Of a stretch of DNA of 64,000 bases, positions 45,692 to 54,278 are shown one piece after another. The notes under the pieces were generated by a model. That model saw nothing but the letters and a program-made list of their open reading frames with translations, was not told the origin of the DNA and ran no database searches. Made by a program: the position numbers and the translations under genes. The DNA lies in NCBI RefSeq assembly GCF_000183135.1, contig NC_014734.1, positions 2,728,001 to 2,792,000 of the forward strand, given 5' to 3'. This stretch comes from Paludibacter propionicigenes WB4. Lineage in GTDB: Bacteria; Bacteroidota; Bacteroidia; Bacteroidales; Paludibacteraceae. Position 1 is the first letter of the stretch, and each line of letters starts with the position of its first letter.

Positions 45692-47215
45692 ATGAAAAGT
45701 CGTTATTTTCAAATCTCTTTGTTTCTTGTCCTTACTTTTTCTATTTCGTTGCAAGCTCAGGAAGTGAAAAAGGAGAAGTTTGAGCCAACCGATAAATCGC
45801 TCCAACAATACAAGTATCCCGACTGGTTTCGGGATGCTAAGTTTGGTATCTGGGCGCATTGGGGACCACAGGCAGTGCCACGTCAAGGCGACTGGTATGC
45901 ACGAAATATGTATGTTCAAACGGGAAATGATTGGGAGACTCCTGCTTATAAAGATCATTTGAAAAGATATGGTCATCCTTCTGTTGCCGGTTACAAAGAC
46001 ATTATTCCTTTATGGAAAGCCGAAAGATGGAATCCGGAAGAACTGATGAAGCTTTACAAGAAGGTAGGAGCCAAGTACTTTGTCAGTATGGGGACGCATC
46101 ACGATAATTTTTTCTTGTGGAACTCAAAACTCCACAGTTGGAATTCGGTAAACATGGGACCTAAAAAAGACGTAGTTGGTTTATGGCAAGCTGCGGCAAA
46201 AAAAGAAGGGTTGCGTTTCGGTGTTTCCGAGCATCTGGCTGCAAGTTATACATGGTTTCAAACTGCTCATAAAGCAGATAAAACCGGCGATAAAGCAGGA
46301 GTTCCTTATGATGGTAACGATCCTAAATTTGAAGAATTGTACCACGGTAAAGCCGATTCTACTGACACGGGTTGGATGACTAAAAATCCGGTTTGGCAAA
46401 AAGAATGGTACGATAGAATTGCTGAACTGCTGGATATGTACAAGCCGGATTTACTCTATTCCGATTGTGCACTTCCGTTTGGCAACGAAGTGGGAAGGAG
46501 CCTTATTGCTCATTTTTACAATGAGGATATGGCGAAAAATCACGGGAAACTCGAAGCTGTATATAACTGTAAAGAACCTTCGAAAGGAAGATTTGCGCAG
46601 GATGTAGAGCGCGGAGTGCTGGATTCGATTAGCCCATTTCCATGGCAGACAGATACTTCAATTGGTGATTGGTTTTATCGTACTGGTCAAAAGTACAAAT
46701 CATCGGATGAAGTTGTTCAAATGTTGGTGGACATTGTCAGTAAAAACGGAAATTTGCTTATCAATGTTGTTCAAACTCCCGAGGGCGATTTGGAACCCGA
46801 CGTATTGAATATCCTGGATGGAATTGGAAACTGGACTAAAGATAACGGCGAAGGAATTTATGGCTCTCGTCCCTGGAAAGTGTATGGTGAAGGACCATCA
46901 ACCATGGGAAATCAGGAGAAAGGTCAGTTTGGAGGTTTGAAAGATACGCGTCCTTATCAAGCCACAGACATTCGCTTTACAACTAAAAACGGTGCGCTGT
47001 ATGTTTTTTGCATGAGCACACCAACTGAAGATATTCAGCTAAAATCGTTAGGCAAACTGTCCAAATATTCCAACAAGGCAATTGCTTCAATTTCGATGCT
47101 CGGAAGCCGCGAGAAAATTCAGTGGAAACAGAAAGAGAATGCTTTAGTTATCAGTAAACCAACAAAATTGCCTGAATATAAAGTTGTTGTATTCCGTGTG
47201 AATTTCAAGAAATAG
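45692..47215 (+). CDS. Alpha-L-fucosidase, glycoside hydrolase family 29
   Basis: 507 residues from the ATG at 45692 (MKSRYFQISLFLVLTFSISLQA is a signal peptide); an ATG 27 bases upstream overlaps the previous gene. The GH29 core is clear: KFGIWAHWGPQAVP, the substrate-binding pair in VSMGTHHDNFFLW, and the nucleophile Asp258 in LLYSDCALPF. Cleaves alpha-linked L-fucose from glycans in the periplasm or outside. Together with FucU and FucP it gives release, isomer exchange and uptake of fucose. Confidence 0.93.
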   Translation: MKSRYFQISLFLVLTFSISLQAQEVKKEKFEPTDKSLQQYKYPDWFRDAKFGIWAHWGPQAVPRQGDWYARNMYVQTGNDWETPAYKDHLKRYGHPSVAGYKDIIPLWKAERWNPEELMKLYKKVGAKYFVSMGTHHDNFFLWNSKLHSWNSVNMGPKKDVVGLWQAAAKKEGLRFGVSEHLAASYTWFQTAHKADKTGDKAGVPYDGNDPKFEELYHGKADSTDTGWMTKNPVWQKEWYDRIAELLDMYKPDLLYSDCALPFGNEVGRSLIAHFYNEDMAKNHGKLEAVYNCKEPSKGRFAQDVERGVLDSISPFPWQTDTSIGDWFYRTGQKYKSSDEVVQMLVDIVSKNGNLLINVVQTPEGDLEPDVLNILDGIGNWTKDNGEGIYGSRPWKVYGEGPSTMGNQEKGQFGGLKDTRPYQATDIRFTTKNGALYVFCMSTPTEDIQLKSLGKLSKYSNKAIASISMLGSREKIQWKQKENALVISKPTKLPEYKVVVFRVNFKK

Positions 47216-47223
47216 AAACAAAA

Positions 47224-47267
47224 GAATACGCAATCAAACTAACCTGATTTGATTGCGTATTCATTGT
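47224..47267 (+). terminator. Perfect hairpin after the fucosidase gene
   Basis: 15-base perfect arms (47224-47238 and 47248-47262) around a 9-base loop, then ATTGTTTTT. Ends or attenuates transcription before fucP. Confidence 0.8.
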
Positions 47268-47316
47268 TTTTCTCAAAAAACCTTTTACAATCTATTACTA
47301 ACTTATAAATCAAATC

Positions 47317-48555
47317 ATGTCAAAACACAAACTAACCACCAAAGAATATTTGGTTCCCTTTATTCTTATTTCCTCTTTATTCTTCTTATGGGGAAGCGCA
47401 CACGGTATGCTCGATGTGCTGAATGCCCATTTTCAGACTGTACTTAAAATTTCAAAAGCCGAATCAGGATTAATTCAATTCTCGGTATATATGGCTTATT
47501 TTTCAATGGCGCTTCCTGCCGGATATTTTATGCGTCGCTTTGGATACAAAAAAGGTATTATCCTCGGATTGTTGCTTTTCTCAACAGGTGCATACATTAT
47601 CGTTCCTGCGTCAATTCTGCAATCTTACTATTTGTTTTTGGGTGGTTTGTTTATTCTGGGTTGCGGATTGGCTACTCTCGAAACTGCAGCAAATCCCTAT
47701 ACTACTAAACTTGGCGATAAAGAATCGGCCGAAAGAAGAATCAATTTTTCACAATCGTTCAATGGCTTAGCCTGGATTTTCGGACCTATCTTTGCTACTT
47801 ATTTTATTTTGGGAGGTAGCGAAGAAAAAGCATCGGATGGATTAAACTCGATGATTGCTCCTTATGCCGGAATCGGAACCGTTGTGTTGATTATTGCTAT
47901 CATATACATGTTTGTAAAACTTCCTGAAATTACGGAAGAAGATGTGGATATGGCTCATGGAGTGGATAGTTCAGGACAATCTGCACCTGCCAAATCGTTG
48001 TTTAAAACAAAGCATCTTATACTGGGGGTAATTGCTCAGTTTTGCTACGTGGCTGCTCAAACAGGTGTGTTTAGCTTTTTTGTCAACTTTCTTATTGCCA
48101 AGGAACAACATCTGGACATTTCCAAATCAACTGCCGGCTATCTGTTAGGTTTCGGAGGTATGTCGTTGTTTTTCATCGGACGTTTATCAGGAAGCTGGCT
48201 TATGCAGTATTTTAAACCAACCAAGATACTGGCTTTTTACTCGTTGATGTGTGTCTTGCTGCTTCCTATCGTAAGTGCAGGTCTTGGAATTGCTTCGGTA
48301 GTGGCGCTGTTCCTGATATTCTTCTTTATGTCTATCATGTTCCCAACCATATTTGCATTGGCTATTAAAGATCTTGGACCTCAAACCAAAAAAGGTTCTT
48401 CATTTGTCATTATGTCGATTGTGGGTGGTGCAGTTTTCCCTATGTTTATGGGATGGATAGCGGATATGTGGTCAATGTCAGTAGGTTTCTTAGTACCAAT
48501 ACCATTGTTCGCATTTATTCTTTATTACGCAGTTAAAGGTCACAAAGTTCGCTAA
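47317..48555 (+). CDS. fucP: L-fucose:H+ symporter (FucP-like MFS)
   Basis: 412 residues and twelve transmembrane segments. WGSAHGMLDVLNAHFQ (about 26-41) and CGLATLETAANPYTTKLG (about 115-132) are characteristic of the FucP/GluP group of major-facilitator symporters. Takes up the fucose freed by the GH29 enzyme. It starts 55 bases after the hairpin, so its expression may be partly separate from the upstream genes. Confidence 0.9.
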   Translation: MSKHKLTTKEYLVPFILISSLFFLWGSAHGMLDVLNAHFQTVLKISKAESGLIQFSVYMAYFSMALPAGYFMRRFGYKKGIILGLLLFSTGAYIIVPASILQSYYLFLGGLFILGCGLATLETAANPYTTKLGDKESAERRINFSQSFNGLAWIFGPIFATYFILGGSEEKASDGLNSMIAPYAGIGTVVLIIAIIYMFVKLPEITEEDVDMAHGVDSSGQSAPAKSLFKTKHLILGVIAQFCYVAAQTGVFSFFVNFLIAKEQHLDISKSTAGYLLGFGGMSLFFIGRLSGSWLMQYFKPTKILAFYSLMCVLLLPIVSAGLGIASVVALFLIFFFMSIMFPTIFALAIKDLGPQTKKGSSFVIMSIVGGAVFPMFMGWIADMWSMSVGFLVPIPLFAFILYYAVKGHKVR

Positions 48556-48564
48556 TATATAAAA

Positions 48565-49692
48565 ATGGAAAATAAAAATTATCTGAACGACAAGCAGTTT
48601 TTGTCGAAATACCTGAATGTTGTTGAATTAAAATCAGGTGATAAATGTCTTTTGGTTACACCAGACTTACAGGGACGTGTACTTACAAGTAGTGCCAACG
48701 GGCAGGATGGCTATAGTTTTGGCTGGCTGAACTATGATTTAATTGCTTCAGGCAAGTTTCTCCCACACTGTAATAACTTTGGTGGTGAAGATCGTTTCTG
48801 GTTGGGTCCGGAAGGTGGACAGTTTTCAATCTTTTTCAAAAGCAGTTCAGGCAAAGGCTTCAATTTCGAAGACTGGCAGGCTCCGGCATTGATTGATACC
48901 GATCGATGGGAATTGGTTTCGACCAATGATTCAAAAGCCGTCTTTACCAAATCAACCGTGCTTGAAAACTGGTCGGGATCTCAATTGGCTTGCCGGTTAG
49001 ATCGTTCGGTTACGCTACTCGAAAACAGTGTGGTAGAAAAAGAATTGGGTGTGAAATTGCCTGAATCTGTCAGCTCAATTGTTTTTTCTTCAGAAAACAA
49101 ACTGACCAACACCGGTGATTTTGAATGGAATCAAACTTCGGGTATGTTGTCCATTTGGATATTGGGACAATTTATTCCTTCTGCAAAAAATACGGTTATT
49201 ATACCATACAAACAATCGGACGTAGCCAAAATCAACGACAGCTATTTCGGAAAGATTGATGCCGACAGACTGAAGGTGACGGATACGCATTTGTTCTTCA
49301 AAGGCGATGGTGGTAAACGTGGAAAGATCGGTACACCACCCGAAATGACTATCCCTGTTGCAGGTGCTTACGATGCTGAAAACGGAACGCTTACTGTGGT
49401 GAAGTTCAACTTCGATATCAAACGGAACGTGTATGTAAATTCGATGTGGGAATATCAGACTGAGCCGTTTAAAGGAGATGTAATCAACTCCTACAACGAT
49501 GGACCACTGGAAGACGGCAGCATTATGGGACCGTTTTACGAAATAGAAACTTCGTCGCCGGCAGCAGCTTTGAAACCGGGTGAAACGTTGACACATACTC
49601 ATACCACCATGCACTTTAAAGGTGATTTTGAACAACTAAACGAAATTGCCCGCAAAACACTTGGTGTTGATTTATCAGAAATAGAGCTTTAA
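48565..49692 (+). CDS. Galactose-mutarotase-like protein, DUF6786 family
   Basis: 375 residues, no signal peptide, all-beta. The pattern (TPDLQGRVLTSSANG, GGEDRFWLGPEGGQF, NSYNDGPLED, THTHTTMHFKGD) matches a family of mutarotase-fold proteins from Bacteroidota glycan loci, which I place in DUF6786 from memory. Catalytic role unknown; it may act on sugar anomers. Starts nine bases after fucP and its stop codon lies in the loop of the terminator hairpin. Confidence 0.7.
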   Translation: MENKNYLNDKQFLSKYLNVVELKSGDKCLLVTPDLQGRVLTSSANGQDGYSFGWLNYDLIASGKFLPHCNNFGGEDRFWLGPEGGQFSIFFKSSSGKGFNFEDWQAPALIDTDRWELVSTNDSKAVFTKSTVLENWSGSQLACRLDRSVTLLENSVVEKELGVKLPESVSSIVFSSENKLTNTGDFEWNQTSGMLSIWILGQFIPSAKNTVIIPYKQSDVAKINDSYFGKIDADRLKVTDTHLFFKGDGGKRGKIGTPPEMTIPVAGAYDAENGTLTVVKFNFDIKRNVYVNSMWEYQTEPFKGDVINSYNDGPLEDGSIMGPFYEIETSSPAAALKPGETLTHTHTTMHFKGDFEQLNEIARKTLGVDLSEIEL

Positions 49693-49708
49693 TAGCTCTA
49701 TTTTTTTT
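49681..49708 (+). terminator. Terminator of the fucose operon
   Basis: ATAGAGCT/AGCTCTAT stem with the stop codon in its five-base loop, followed by eight T. Confidence 0.9.
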
Positions 49709-49884
49709 GTGCTTACTCCGGGTTTATATCAAACTGTCTTTTGACCTGAGCTCTTTTGTTTTTGTCATTCAAAATTTAATGAGTTCGGATGAATAATTGT
49801 ATCTTTGCTTCCCTAGAAACAACCGGAATCGTACTTTTCAAAAGCCGTTCACTGGCTTCGGGTCGGTTTATTAATCATACTGTT

Positions 49885-51240
49885 ATGTACAACTTAATAA
49901 TTATTGGTGGAGGTCCTGCCGGATATGTAGCTGCAGAACGTGCGGGGCATAAAGGACTCTCGGTGATACTTTTTGAAAAAAATGCCATGGGTGGAGTGTG
50001 TTTAAATGAGGGTTGTATTCCGACCAAAACCATGCTTTACAGTGCCAAGACCTACGAAAACGCATTACACGGAGATAAATACGGCGTGTATGGCGACAAT
50101 GTCCGTTTTGATTACGGCAAAATTGTAGCCCGTAAAAATAAAATAGTACGTAAGTTGGTTGCCGGAGTCAATGCCAAAATGAAACAACATGAGGTAATGG
50201 TTGTATCGGGCGAAGCTATCATTCAGGGAAAGACCAATGAGGGTATAGAAGTAACTTGTGGCGGAGAAACTTATCTGGGTGAAAACTTGCTGATTTGTAC
50301 AGGTTCCGAAGCTTTCGTTCCTCCTATTCCCGGACTGGAAGAAGCCGGTGAAATCATTCTGACTAACCGCGAAATTCTTCAGTTGAAAGAGCAGCCTGCG
50401 TCGTTGGTTATTATCGGAGGAGGAGTTATCGGAATGGAGTTTGCCAGTCTGTATAACAGTCTGGGTACAAAGGTTACGGTAATCGAAATGCTTCCCGAAA
50501 TACTGGGTGCTAACGATGCTGAGATCTCGGCTATGCTTCGCGAAATGTATGCGAAGAAGGGTATAGAATTCCACATGGAAGCCAAAGTGGTAAAAGTGGA
50601 AGGCAACAAAGTCATTTTTGAGAAAGAGGGAGTAACCGAATCGGTTGAAGGCGATAAAATCCTGGTGAGTGTTGGTCGTCGTGCCATTACAAAAGGGTTT
50701 GGATTGGAAAATCTGCAGGTAGAATTGATAAAAGGCGGTATTAAAGTTGATGAAAAGATGCGAACCAATATACCGAATGTATTTGCAGCAGGCGATGTAA
50801 CGGGTTTCTCGTTGTTGGCTCACACAGCCAGTCGCGAAGGGGAAGTGGTAGTGAATAACCTGACCGGAAGAGAAGATAAAATGCGTTACGACGCTATTCC
50901 GGGTGTGGTTTACACCAACCCTGAAGTTGCAGGAGTGGGTGAAACGGAAGAATCTGCCACTGCCAAAGCCATTGCGTATAAAGTTGCCAAATTGCCCATG
51001 ACTTTTGCGGGACGTTTTGTAGCTGAAAACGAAGGTGGCAATGGATTATGCAAAGTACTGGTAGCAGAAGCAACCGACAAGGTTATCGGTGTTCATATGT
51101 TGGGCAATCCATGCAGCGAAATGATTTATGGAGCATGTATGGCTATTGAAAAGGGTATGACTCTGGCTGAATTGCAGGAAGTTGTGTTTCCACATCCAAC
51201 AGTAAGTGAAATTTTCAAAGAAACCGTATTTGCTTTTTGA
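49885..51240 (+). CDS. lpdA: Dihydrolipoyl dehydrogenase
   Basis: 451 residues from the ATG at 49885 (MYNLIIIGGGPAGYVAAERAG). A longer open frame begins at 49789 but a TATCTTTG box at 49800-49807 sits inside it, so the shorter start is right. The FAD motif GGGPAG (8-13), the redox pair C39 and C44 in GGVCLNEGC, the NAD loop IIGGGVIGMEFAS, and the C-terminal FPHPTVSE base motif are present. It reoxidises lipoamide in 2-oxoacid dehydrogenase or glycine-cleavage complexes; the other subunits are not nearby. Confidence 0.95.
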   Translation: MYNLIIIGGGPAGYVAAERAGHKGLSVILFEKNAMGGVCLNEGCIPTKTMLYSAKTYENALHGDKYGVYGDNVRFDYGKIVARKNKIVRKLVAGVNAKMKQHEVMVVSGEAIIQGKTNEGIEVTCGGETYLGENLLICTGSEAFVPPIPGLEEAGEIILTNREILQLKEQPASLVIIGGGVIGMEFASLYNSLGTKVTVIEMLPEILGANDAEISAMLREMYAKKGIEFHMEAKVVKVEGNKVIFEKEGVTESVEGDKILVSVGRRAITKGFGLENLQVELIKGGIKVDEKMRTNIPNVFAAGDVTGFSLLAHTASREGEVVVNNLTGREDKMRYDAIPGVVYTNPEVAGVGETEESATAKAIAYKVAKLPMTFAGRFVAENEGGNGLCKVLVAEATDKVIGVHMLGNPCSEMIYGACMAIEKGMTLAELQEVVFPHPTVSEIFKETVFAF

Positions 51241-51259
51241 TTTTTTTCTCCCAAACTGT

Positions 51260-51289
51260 TTTGGAAATTAAAATAAAAACGTATCTTTG
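51260..51289 (+). promoter_or_regulatory. Promoter of the tRNA-Gly/tRNA-Leu unit
   Basis: TTTG at 51260-51263 and TATCTTTG at 51282-51289, spacing 18, about 36 bases before the first tRNA. Confidence 0.75.
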
Positions 51290-51325
51290 CAGCCGCTTTG
51301 AGAGAAAAGCGTGTTCAAATATATT

Positions 51326-51398
<73 letters not shown>

Positions 51399-51428
51399 CA
51401 GCTTTATGCTACACAGGATTCATTCCCT

Positions 51429-51511
51429 GCCCGGATGGTGGAATGGTAGACACGAAGGACTTAAAATCCTTTGGCTTCACGGCTGTGCGGGTTCAAGTCC
51501 CGCTTCGGGTA
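51429..51511 (+). tRNA. tRNA-Leu (TAA)
   Basis: Acceptor GCCCGGA/TTCGGGT with wobble pairs, anticodon loop CTTAAAA (anticodon TAA at 51462-51464), a long variable arm as expected for a class II tRNA, and T-loop GTTCAAGTC. Lies 30 bases after tRNA-Gly. Confidence 0.95.
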
Positions 51512-51520
51512 CGTTCTTTC

Positions 51521-51557
51521 AAAGAGACATTCTATTTATAGTTTGTCTCTTTTTTTT
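51521..51557 (+). terminator. Terminator of the tRNA unit
   Basis: AAAGAGACA (51521-51529) pairs with TGTCTCTTT (51544-51552), followed by more T. A second copy of this hairpin stands at 51885-51920 with paired changes that keep the stem. Confidence 0.8.
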
Positions 51558-51568
51558 ATTTTAGAGCT

Positions 51569-51811
51569 ATGTACACAGTTTACGCCATAAGAAGCCTGAC
51601 ACGAAATTATATTTATGTTGGTATGACTTCTGATCTTGATGAGAGATTACAGAGGCATAATGCCGGTTATGAGCAAACAACCAAACCATACAGACCATTC
51701 GAATTGATATACAAGGAAGAGGTTGAAAGTAGAATAGAAGCGCGGAATAGAGAGAAATACTTTAAAAGTGGTGTTGGAAAAGACTTTCTGAAAAAATTAA
51801 TACAGACATAA
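51569..51811 (+). CDS. Small GIY-YIG nuclease inserted in a tRNA-Leu duplication
   Basis: 80 residues of the YhbQ/UvrC-N-like group. YTVYAIRS and YIYVGMTSDLDERLQRHN hold the GIY-YIG-type motifs and the catalytic Arg, and ARNREKYFKSG the catalytic Glu and C-terminal block. Such single-domain genes are often found beside tRNA and rRNA genes in Bacteroidota. The gene is flanked by two copies of the tRNA-Leu 3' half plus terminator, and its TAA stop codon is the first three bases of the second copy (the tRNA anticodon). Confidence 0.88.
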   Translation: MYTVYAIRSLTRNYIYVGMTSDLDERLQRHNAGYEQTTKPYRPFELIYKEEVESRIEARNREKYFKSGVGKDFLKKLIQT

Positions 51812-51877
51812 AATCCTTTGGCTTCACGGCTGTTCGGGCCTGCCTGCCGCAGGCAGGTTCAAGTTTTGCTTCGGGTA
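51809..51877 (+). pseudogene. Partial copy of tRNA-Leu (anticodon to 3' end), disrupted
   Basis: From 51809 the sequence repeats tRNA-Leu from its anticodon onwards (25 identical bases to 51833), then carries a 19-base palindrome inserted just before the T-loop and decayed T-stem bases, then the acceptor end. It has no 5' half and cannot be a tRNA. Repetition continues through the downstream terminator to about 51934. Confidence 0.9.
51839..51857. repeat. 19-base perfect palindrome CCTGCCTGCCGCAGGCAGG
   Basis: Nine-base arms around one C. It is absent from the intact tRNA copy, so it was added after duplication. The same word is common between genes in Bacteroidota. Confidence 0.8.
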
Positions 51878-51884
51878 CGTTCTT

Positions 51885-51920
51885 AATAAGAGACATTCTA
51901 TTTATAGTTTGTCTCTTATT
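51885..51920 (+). terminator. Second copy of the tRNA terminator
   Basis: AATAAGAGACA (51885-51895) and TGTCTCTTATT (51910-51920) pair perfectly over 11 bases. Compared with the first copy, both arms changed in step. Confidence 0.7.
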
Positions 51921-51952
51921 TTATTTTATAGTCTGCTGAAAAGTGATTTATT

Positions 51953-52154
51953 GCCACGAAGTGGCTAAATGTAAATAGCCCCCGGTGAAGCCTGCGAAGC
52001 CGGGGGATGTAAATGATCGAAGACATACAACCCCGAAGCGGGTTGAATAGCAAGATACGATGTTGTTATTGAACCCCATCAGGGGTTCGTGTTCATGTGT
52101 TGTTTTATCCACGGGTTTTACCCGCGGTTATTCACATTCAAGTCTTTCGGACTT
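51953..52154. repeat. Cassette of six successive small hairpins
   Basis: Inverted repeats lie at 51953-51965, 51979-52006, 52029-52044, 52071-52088, 52109-52127 and 52140-52154. All are GC-rich with short loops, at spacings of about 12-27 bases. A 70-codon open frame starting at 52060 runs through the cassette but has no family resemblance and looks like chance. The cassette fills the long gap between the GIY-YIG gene and the VWA gene. Confidence 0.75.
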
Positions 52155-52190
52155 AAGAAAAGAGTTGAAAAAATTTGGTTTAAGCGCTCA

Positions 52191-52226
52191 AAAAAAGGCA
52201 ACTGATATTTCTCAGTTGCCTTTTTT
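52191..52226. terminator. Bidirectional terminator before the VWA gene's 3' end
   Basis: A-run, GGCAACTGA/TCAGTTGCC stem (52197-52220), T-run. Symmetric, so it works for the VWA gene on the reverse strand and for anything arriving from the left. Confidence 0.88.
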
Positions 52227-52256
52227 CATGTTATTCCGTTTTTCGTTTATGTTTTA

Positions 52257-54137
52257 TTACTTATCCAGTTGATTTACCGATTCAACCAAGCGCACAAACT
52301 CTCTGCGATAACCGTGAGTATCGTTTCCTATGCCGTTGTTGGCAAGTTCTATGACTTTATCATACGAACTGTTTCCCTTGAAGTCCGATTCGCGAAGCAA
52401 CTGTCCGAACATAGATACCGCCATGATAAATTTAAAGTCGGACGATGGTTTTTTATTGATATCGCTCATTAAAACCGGAACTTCCATTTTATTGCTGCTG
52501 TCGCTGTTTGGGAATTTATAACGAAGTTTTACGGTGAGCAGTTCCGATGAATTGTTGGGTTGTACGTTGTTGGTTGTGTTATTGTTCGTTTGATATTTCA
52601 GGTTGTCCACTCCACCATAGGTGTTTTTTACTCCGGCAGGGATGATTTCATAGAGTGCCGTAACGGTATGTCCTGAGCCTAGTTCGCCTGCATCTTTGGT
52701 GTCGTCGTTGAAATCTTCTTTGTTCAGTAAGCGGCTTTCATATCCTATCAGTCGGTAAGCATTTACCTGAGCCGGATTAAATTCCACCTGAATCTTTACA
52801 TCCTTGGCTACAGTGTACATTGTACTGCCAAATTCGTTGACCAATACTTTGTTGGCTTCCTGTATGTTGTCGATATAAGCATGATTCCCGTTTCCTTTTT
52901 CGGCGAGAATTTGCAACTTATTGTCTTTGTAGTTCCCCATGCCATAGCCCAGTACAGTAAGATAAACGCCTGTTTTTCGTTTTGATTCTATCAGACTTTC
53001 CAGCTCATTGTTGCTGGAAACACCTACGTTGAAGTCGCCATCTGTACAAAGCACGATACGGTTGTTTCCATTCTCTATAAAGTTCTTTTCGGCTATTTTG
53101 TAGGCCAGCTGTATTCCTGCTCCTCCGGCAGTAGAGCCTCCTGCATGTAGGCCATCCACTGCTTCCATTATCTTTTGTTTATCCGTTCCTTCGGTCGATT
53201 CGAGCACAACGCCTGCAGCTCCGGCATAAACTACTATAGCTACACGGTCGGTTTTACGCAGGTTATTAGTCAGTAGCTTGATTGATGATTTGACCAGCTC
53301 CAGTTTGTTTGGAACATCCATAGAACCCGACACGTCGAGCAGAAAAACAAAATTAGAGGCAGGAAGATTCTCTGACGGAATCTCGCGGGCTTTTACTCCT
53401 ATTTTTACTAAGCGGTGAGTAGCGTCCCAGGGGCAGATGCTTGTTTCGGTATTGATACTAACGGGATCTTTGCCGGTAGGTTTCGGGTAATCATAGCTGA
53501 AATAGTTGATCAGTTCTTCAACACGGATGGCATCTTTCGGTGGTTTCTGACCCATGTTTATCATTCGGCGCATATTGCCGTAAGAGGCAGCGTCCACATC
53601 CAGCGAAAACGTAGATAGTGCCTGTTCTTTGGCCGAGAGGAAACGATTTTCTTTGTAACTTCCATATTCTTCGGCATCGGGCTGAACTCGTTTTATCATT
53701 ACAGGCATAAATGACGATGGCTGATTGTAATTCGAGACCTTTACATCAGCAACATCGGCCACGCTGATAGCACCGACTGTAGAAATCATTCTTTGCGATG
53801 CGTAACCTACTACCACTACTTCTTCCAATGCTTTTTGATCGGGAGTGAGGGCAACATCAATATATTCGCTTTTTACGACTACTTCCTTCTTTTCATAACC
53901 AATGAACGAGATAACCAATTTTTTTCCGTGTTGGGTGGTGATGCTGTAACGTCCTTTGGTATCGGTCACTGTTCCTTTTTTCGATCCTTTTTCCGTTACC
54001 GTAGCACCCACGATTAATTCGCGGGTTTGTGCATCGGTTACAATTCCTGTTACCTGAATTTGTTGAGCAAAAGTGTTGGCTGTAAAAATGAAAATCGTAC
54101 AGACGATGACCAGTAATTTGTTGTTTCTTGTTTTCAT
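52257..54137 (-). CDS. VWA-domain lipoprotein-like protein with CarboxypepD_reg domain and receptor-type motif
   Basis: 626 residues: signal peptide (1-24), CarboxypepD_reg domain (about 27-98), the motif VVVVGYASQR (107-116), a VWF-A N-terminal domain, a von Willebrand A domain whose metal site is FLLDVSGSMD (about residue 268), and a DUF3520-type C-terminal part. This is the YfbK-like family of Bacteroidota. The VVVGYASQR motif normally marks the N-terminus of SusC-type receptors; here no barrel follows. A protein encoded divergently at 54963 carries the same motif. Confidence 0.9.
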   Translation of the reverse strand: MKTRNNKLLVIVCTIFIFTANTFAQQIQVTGIVTDAQTRELIVGATVTEKGSKKGTVTDTKGRYSITTQHGKKLVISFIGYEKKEVVVKSEYIDVALTPDQKALEEVVVVGYASQRMISTVGAISVADVADVKVSNYNQPSSFMPVMIKRVQPDAEEYGSYKENRFLSAKEQALSTFSLDVDAASYGNMRRMINMGQKPPKDAIRVEELINYFSYDYPKPTGKDPVSINTETSICPWDATHRLVKIGVKAREIPSENLPASNFVFLLDVSGSMDVPNKLELVKSSIKLLTNNLRKTDRVAIVVYAGAAGVVLESTEGTDKQKIMEAVDGLHAGGSTAGGAGIQLAYKIAEKNFIENGNNRIVLCTDGDFNVGVSSNNELESLIESKRKTGVYLTVLGYGMGNYKDNKLQILAEKGNGNHAYIDNIQEANKVLVNEFGSTMYTVAKDVKIQVEFNPAQVNAYRLIGYESRLLNKEDFNDDTKDAGELGSGHTVTALYEIIPAGVKNTYGGVDNLKYQTNNNTTNNVQPNNSSELLTVKLRYKFPNSDSSNKMEVPVLMSDINKKPSSDFKFIMAVSMFGQLLRESDFKGNSSYDKVIELANNGIGNDTHGYRREFVRLVESVNQLDK

Positions 54138-54237
54138 GACATTGAGTTTTTTATATGAATAACTTTAATCCGGAAATTCTTTATAACCATTAGATACATT
54201 TTCCATTCAAATTCCATAAACAGCGGCAATTTTTTTT

Positions 54238-54245
54238 TACTTTTG
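54238..54245 (+). promoter_or_regulatory. -7 element of the ECF sigma gene
   Basis: TACTTTTG matches TAnnTTTG; start codon about 30 bases downstream. No matching -33 box. Confidence 0.45.
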
Positions 54246-54278
54246 TGCAATTAAATAAATAATACAACTCATATCTAG

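Noticed and set aside
41909-49692. Classical polysaccharide utilisation locus
   Set aside because: No SusC/SusD pair is present, so it is a fucose-use cluster rather than a full PUL.
49789-49884. N-terminal extension of lpdA
   Set aside because: It contains the TATCTTTG -7 element and bears no relation to the enzyme family.
52060-52272. 70-codon open frame
   Set aside because: It runs through the hairpin cassette and a terminator and resembles no protein; likely chance.
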